A DNA stretch of 64,000 bases from NCBI GenBank assembly GCA_963575745.1, contig CAUYUJ010020585.1, positions 1-64,000 of the forward strand. The letters are read 5' to 3'. The stretch's first letter is position 1, and every line of letters starts with the position of its first letter. Of this stretch, positions 58,350-64,000 are shown piece after piece. The position numbers and the translations under genes were made by a program. Under the pieces are notes generated by a model. That model saw only the letters and a program-made list of their open reading frames with translations, had not been told where the DNA came from and ran no database searches. The stretch is from Prorocentrum cordatum. Taxonomy: Eukaryota > Sar > Dinophyceae > Prorocentrales > Prorocentraceae.

Positions 58350-60404
58350 TTTAAGATGCAAGGCGCCTCCGCGCAGGCACGCAAGCCCGGCTCGGCAACT
58401 TCACGTCGGACACTGGCGGCGCGGAAGCGGCGGCCGGCGAGTCAAGGCCACCCAGCCACCTGTCCAAAAATGAATGCGCCGCCGACTCCTGCCCACCGCT
58501 GCGGCGTAGGCGACGCGGCTGGAGCTGCCGACGCAGAGGGCGCAGTCGCAGGACCTGATGGCTGAGTAGCGGCTCGCACGCGGCCCATGAGGTCGTTCAC
58601 TTCTCGTCGTAGTCGTCGTAATTCGGCGTCGTGTAAGTATGGCGAAGAAGACGGCGACGCTGCGCCAGCCCGACGCGACCACTGCCGGTGGCAAACGCAC
58701 TGACAGAGGGCATCGGGCAACGAACTTGGCGCAATTACTGCTGCTGCCGGCCGCTGCGCTGCCAACGCGGGCGTTGGCAGCCGCCAAGAATCGGCACTTT
58801 GCATGGGATCGCCCCCGCCGGAGCCCGCGGCCACAGGAAAGCCCAGGGCCGGCGGCGCCCCTGATAACGCAAGCCGCACGCGCGCCCGTCAAGGGCTGCT
58901 GCTCAGCAAGGCTCGGCGGCCGCTGCTGCCCCGGGCGCGAGAGCGGCGCGGGCGCCGATGGCGGGCGGGCGCAAGCGCTGAGGAAGACGCGCCCTTGGTT
59001 ACGATGCCGTGGGTAGTCGACGAGCTCCATCTCGCGCTCTTGGCACTTGAAACGCGCGCCGGCAGGGCCCGCAGGTGTGCCTCGGCGGCCCGGGCCCTCG
59101 CCGCTGGCCCTGAGCCCCCCTGTCGCTTCACCGCTGCATCCCCGGGGCCCGCGACGGTCTGTCGGAAGCCATTCTCGGACAACTCTGTCAGGGGGGCTCG
59201 GAAGCCTTTGCCGTGGCTCTTGCCCGTCCGCTCAGTGACCCCCCGGGCGCGGCGCGCGGGCTCGCGGATGCCGAACCGTCGCCGTCGTGCTTTGGCGCGC
59301 GCAGACGCCCGGAACAAATGCGCGCCGCGCTGTTCCACGAGAATACCGCGTAGCTCGGGGTCGCCGGCGGCTACTTCTCATTCGCCGGACAAGCTGGCGG
59401 CGTCAGTATCGGCGCCTGCGTTGACGCCTGCCGCTGGGAACGCCCCATGCGCCGCCGGCGCCGGCGCGGGCGGGCCCTGCGCCGCCCCCGGCACTGAGGG
59501 GCCCGGGCCGCCCCAAATCGACCTGGCTGCAGCGCCAAGGACACTTTGAACCTGAACTTGAGGAAAGTTCGCCGCTGGGCCGAGCGGGCAGCGCGGGCGA
59601 GATTGCCGGGCGATCTCTCGATCACATGCCCAAAGCGTCGAAAATGGCCAGTCATGCGCGCGAGCTGCGCAGAGCTGGCCCGGCAGGCCACGTCGCAGCG
59701 CTGCAGGGCCACGGTCAGCAGCGCGCGGAATGCCCCGACCGCGCGCGAGAGGAGGAAGCCGAAGCCCCCGTCACACGTCGCCAATCAGGAGCTGACTGGC
59801 TCGTTTCGCGCGGTCGCTAAGGGCGCCAAAACGGGCAAGAATGTTGCCCGCGCGCCCCCGCGGCAGTCGGTTGGAGTTCATCGGAGCCGACGCCGCCGAA
59901 GCGCGCCCCTCATCGCCCAGTTGGGCCCGCGTTCGGCCAGACAGCGCATCGGGGAGGTAATCAGTGGCACCGGGGCGCCGTTGACGCGACCTCCCCGGAT
60001 CAGGACAGCCGGCGGCCACTCGCCGCGCATTCTGGTACGGCGAGATGAGACGCAGGCCGCCCGGCGAAACTCGTTCGGGCCCGAGTTCGCCACTGACCGG
60101 ATCATCACATCCCGCGCCCCTCGCCGGAAGGGAACCCGAGATTGCCGCACGGGCCCCCAGGCGCGGAGGCGTCGCAGGTTGCCGCCGCCGCTTCCTGCGC
60201 CCACGCAGGTTAGGTAGCTGGCCGCGGCATGCAGGCCCGCCCCGGTGGCATCCCACCTGGGGCGAAGATTCCCGAATGGGCCCAGGGGGCGCTGGGGGCG
60301 GGGGGGCCACCGACGGCGTTGGTCGGACCTTGGGCCGCGGAGCCGTCTTGGGCCCCCGCCTCGCATGCGTTCCTCTTCGTCAGCGCTTCAAGGTGCCTCC
60401 TAGA
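58350..60404. other. GC-rich stretch, no gene recognised
   Basis: Two kilobases with overlapping open frames on both strands. The minus-strand set (60310-59771, 59784-59371, 59338-58889, 59030-58401) has the more protein-like composition, for example RASSAQLARMTGHFRRFGHV and LRLISPYQNARRVAAG, and may be a decayed mobile-element frame. I found no catalytic motif to name it. Confidence 0.35.
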
Positions 60405-60612
60405 TGGGGTCGAAGTAGATGGGGTCGGAAGACGGCGCCACATCGCCGACGCCTCCGCATTTCATCGGCGATGCATCCGCGATGCGTCGGCGACATCAAC
60501 GCTTTTGTCGGCGGCGCCAGCGCGGAGGAAATCGGCGCCCACATAGATCCGCGACGCCGGCGCATCGACGACGTGTCGGCGCTGCGGCGCGATCCTCCGA
60601 CCATCTGGAAGG
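60405..60612. repeat. Fold-back-like repeat, diverged copy
   Basis: It carries two TAGATGGGGTCG words (60405-60416 and 60417-60428) and several ATCGGCGATGCATC / GATGCGTCGGCGA-type inverted words, ending in GCGCGATCCTCCGACCATCTGG. These are the building blocks of the element at 47681-47845, but here the palindromes are imperfect. It is a second, older or rearranged member of that family. Confidence 0.6.
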
Positions 60613-61639
60613 CCTAGAGCGTTGGGCCTAGCTTTCTGTCGCGTCGTTGTGGTGGTCACCGCGCCCGGGACATCCCACAACAAAGTTGCGGGCATGCCAT
60701 CCGCGCGTCGCGTCGGCATGACGTGCACAGCACTCAAGACATCCCAGGCCCACAACATAGCTGTGGGAAAGCCATTCGTCGTCGTATCACCACTGGACTA
60801 AAAAGCACCAACTGCACGATCGTCTAGAAGAGTGCGCATCGGGATCTTGCCCTGTCGGACTGAAGGAAACCGGCGGGTGTGGCGATATGCCATATCCTAA
60901 CACATCGCCAACATATAAGGCCAGAACAACGCATTGAATTGTCCATTAGAGAGCAGACAACATAGTCGTCAGACACTCCACTGCGTCCTCAATGCTGTCC
61001 AAACTCTTATCCACCTGCGCTTTTTGGGGCTCTCGCCACATAGTTGCGAACAGCTCGGGCCCACTGACTAGGCTGTCGATGTGAGCGATGTGCCGATGGT
61101 CAGGTTACCATATGCTACCGAACCTCCTTTCGTAGGTGTGTTTATCGACGAAGACAGCGATGCGACCATAAGTCGAGTACGCCCAGGAAGAAAGGCAGGC
61201 AGCGGCGGCGCGGCGCCGCGGTCCTTGGTGTTCTTGATGTGGGGTTTGTTCAAGTCGTAGATCTTGTACTGGTCGTACTCGGTCTGGTACTGCGTCCGTA
61301 ATCCATCATGGCGGAAACGAGGTGGATGAACACGAAGAAAGAGATGAGGGATGCCGGCGGCGTCGCGCCATGGCAGGGTGGAGATGCCGCGCGGGCCATG
61401 GCGGCGACGGGTAGTGGAAGGGAGCACGAGCTCCGATACCAACTAGAAAGCGACATGTGCGATGAGCGGATGCGTCTGTCCTGAGCGGACAGGTGAACAC
61501 GGGTGTGACTAAAGCGAGGCTAACACGGGGCTAACACGGGCACGGAAGCTGGCCAGCTCCCGTAACCCGAGCCAAATTGCAACGGATGGGAGGGAAGAAC
61601 ATTAGACAGCACAGAGAACAAGGATACGTAAGGAACCTA
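60613..61639. other. Unassigned spacer
   Basis: No gene is supported. A short two-copy repeat is visible: GACATCCCACAACAAAGTTG (from 60670) and GACATCCCAGGCCCACAACA (from 60740), each followed within 25 bases by a GGGC or GGGA ATGCC/AAGCC-like word. Small frames around 61068-61500 have no motif. Confidence 0.4.
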
Positions 61640-62104
61640 CCGTTCGAGTGCAACGACGGCGAAGACGACGACGAGGACGAGGACGCCGACGACGACGACA
61701 ACGACGACGACGACGACGCTGGCGCTGCCGACGACGACAATGACGACGACGAAGACGACAAAGACGACGACGACAACAACGACGACGCCGACGCCGACGA
61801 CGCCGAATGTGACGACGCCGACGACGACGACATCGACGGCGACGGCGACGAGGACGAGGACAAGGACGAGGACGCCGACGACCACGACGACGACGAGGAC
61901 GACGACGGCGACGCCGACTACGAAGACGCCGACGCCGACGCAGACGCCGATGCCGACGACTACGACGACGACGACAACGCCGGCGACGACGACGACGGCG
62001 AGGACGACGACGAGCACAAGGACGCCGACGACGACGACGACGACGACGACGACGCCATCACCACCACCGTCGCCGCCGCCGACGACCACGACGACGAAGA
62101 CAAA

Positions 62105-62142
<38 letters not shown>

Positions 62143-62261
62143 CGACGACAACGAGAACGCTGACGTGACGACGACGACACAAACGACGACAACAGCGACG
62201 ACAACGACGACGACAAGCTCGAGGACAATAACGACGATGACGACGCCCACGACGACGCCAT

Positions 62262-62307
<46 letters not shown>

Positions 62308-62318
62308 CGACGAAGACA

Positions 62319-62355
<37 letters not shown>

Positions 62356-63053
62356 CGGTGACGACGACGACGAGAACGAGGACAAGGACTAGGACGAGGA
62401 CGCCGACGACGACGACGGCGGCGACAAGGGCAAACGACGAAGACGACGACGACGATGGCGGCGGCGACGACGGCGGGGAGGACGACGACGACAACGACGA
62501 CACGACGACGACAACGAAGACGACGAGGACGGCGACGACGACGACGCCGACGACGACGCCATCGACAACGACGACGCTGACGACGACGACAGCGACGACG
62601 ACGACGACGACGACGACGGCGAGGACGACGACGACGACGACGACCACGACGACGGCGAGGCTGACGCCGAGAACAACGACGACGACGACGAGGAGCTCGA
62701 GGACGACGACATCGACGACGTCGACGACGACGTCGACGACGAGGACGACGACGACAGCGACGACGACGGCGGCGACGGCGAGGAAGGGGACCGAGACGAG
62801 GACAAGGACGCCAATGACGACGACGACGAGGACGACGACAACGACGACGACGACGTCGGCGATGACGACGGCGACGACGACGACAACAACGACGACGAGA
62901 AACCCGACGACGACAACGACGATGATGATTACTTCGGCGGCGGCGGCGGCGGCGGCGACACGACGAAGACGACGACGAGACAAACGACGACGACGACGAC
63001 GAGGAGGAGGACGACGACGACGACGACGCTGACGACGCCGACGCCGACGCTGA

Positions 63054-63100
<47 letters not shown>

Positions 63101-63140
63101 ACAACGACGACGACGACGAGAGCGACGACGGCGATGACAC
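61640..63140. repeat. 1.5-kb (GAC)n-type satellite
   Basis: The second GAC-type block, with GCC, GAG and AAC variants and a perfect run of GACGCC units near 63045-63095. Register changes occur near 62165 and 62390. Asp/Glu-rich, Thr-rich, Arg-rich and Val-rich frames (up to 522 residues on the minus strand) come from the repeat and carry no other sequence. Confidence 0.93.
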
Positions 63141-64000
63141 GTTGCCGTGTTTGAGGATGCTCCAAACCAGTCTACGGCTCTCCAGACACCTCTGAAAGCC
63201 TCCACGAACGTCCTCTCGTCTGAGCGCCCTCTTCCTCCTCCTTCCGCTCCCTACTCCCTCCTTCTCCTTCCCCGCCTCCACCCTCCTCCTCCTACTTCCT
63301 CCATTCCCTCCATGTCTCCTCCCTCCTCCCTCCATCCATTCCTCCTCCTACACCTTCTCCCCACCCCCCTGCTCCGCAAACTGAGCGCACTGGGGAGTGG
63401 TGAGAAGGGGGTGGGATGAAGGAGGCACAATGGCGCATAGAGAGAGAGAGAGAGAGAAACAAAACAAAAAATAGGGAGGGAGGGAGGAAGGCGGGAGGCG
63501 GGAGGCGGGAGGAAGGAGGAAAATGGAAGGGAAGGAGGTAGGATGGAGGGGAAGGGCGATGAAGACGAATGAGGGGGAAGGTAACGAGGACAAGGCAATG
63601 GAAGAGGAGGACGGACCGAGAGAACAGGGTGATCGAGTCGGAGGAGGGAACGAAGACGCCGAAGACGAGGACAAAGACAATCGAAAACAGATCTACCGAA
63701 AGAACTCGTCAACTGACCTCACCGGCACAATGGCGTGCAAGTGTCACTTCCCTGAGAGCTAAACAGCCAAACCCCGACGTCGTGTTTAATTCATTACGTG
63801 GATCCTCAAAGGTCTCGACCTATTCCCAGTGGATCCTCAAAGGCCTCGACCCATTCATCCGCATCAGGCTCGGACTGTTGGGGATCGCGTATCGGGCTCG
63901 ACCCCGGCAGGCCAGAGAGTGAATCGGCTCGTGTCGGCTCGGATCGAAATCGGAACCCAAATTTGAGGATCCGATCGGATAGCCTGAGAGGTCCTGAGGG
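63141..64000. repeat. TCC, GA and dispersed repeats at end
   Basis: 63225-63365 is TCC/CCTCC-rich; 63440-63457 is (GA)n; 63475-63520 has GGGAGGC units. At 63748-63845 is the second copy of the dispersed repeat seen at 15357-15445, here with an inner near-tandem duplication of GTGGATCCTCAAAGG.CTCGACC (63799 and 63828). From 63888 the words GGCTCG and GGCTCGGATCG recur. No gene is recognised. Confidence 0.6.

Noticed and set aside
61577-63205. Acidic Asp/Glu-rich protein (271 aa) and Val/Arg-rich 522-aa frame
   Set aside because: Both lie wholly inside the second GAC satellite and have no other sequence content.

Overview
This window looks like nuclear DNA of a dinoflagellate. The most direct evidence is an exact copy of the 22-nt dinoflagellate spliced-leader sequence on the minus strand at 57014-57035. 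High G+C, kilobases of trinucleotide and minisatellite DNA, and several kinds of retroelement carrying methyltransferase-like domains fit the same origin. Ordinary host genes are scarce; a Nudix hydrolase (12932-13468, minus) is the only convincing single-copy-type gene. All functional statements come from reading motifs by eye; no database was searched.

Layout. 1-1179: 3' fragment of a LINE ORF2. 1180-3717: GC-rich DNA with one possible small coding exon. 3718-7870: TCC/ATC satellite blocks. 8231-12412 (minus): decayed RT - RNase H - methyltransferase-like element (DIRS-like order). 12932-13468: Nudix gene. 13561-18260: microsatellites and minisatellites, including a 1.2-kb repeat with short terminal inverted repeats. 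18893-34871 (minus): a nearly intact ~16-kb Ty1/copia-type LTR retrotransposon. 34872-46850: minisatellites, a 409-bp tandem duplication, a degenerate Ser/Thr-type repeat and GC-rich unassigned DNA. 46872-47845: fold-back repeats, one with a perfect 40-bp palindrome. 48779-51805: 3 kb of (GAC)n-type repeat. 52000-57035 (minus): a full-length but frame-broken LINE that begins with the spliced leader and sits inside a GAT microsatellite. 57036-64000: purine repeats, GC-rich unassigned DNA, another fold-back repeat and a second 1.5-kb (GAC)n block.

The most unusual object is the LTR retrotransposon. Its sense strand encodes, in order: short frames with hydrophobic segments, a gag-like protein, a CCHC zinc knuckle, a KptA/Tpt1-like RNA 2'-phosphotransferase, a RING-H2 finger, a retropepsin-like protease, a methyltransferase-like domain, two tandem CCHC fingers, and copia-order integrase, reverse transcriptase and RNase H. 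The 2'-phosphotransferase is split over a -1 change of frame. Single in-frame stops (TAA at 33470, TGA at 26034) separate otherwise continuous frames.

Scattered through this element are 33 perfect copies of a small hairpin, sense form GCNNG-GAAA-CN'N'GC. Nine different stems occur, always with complementary arms, and 29 of 33 loops are GNRA tetraloops. The hairpins lie in all three reading phases and in the 3' untranslated region, so the nucleic-acid fold rather than the peptide appears to be what is conserved or what moves. I saw no perfect copy elsewhere in the window. This is my best candidate for an undescribed system.
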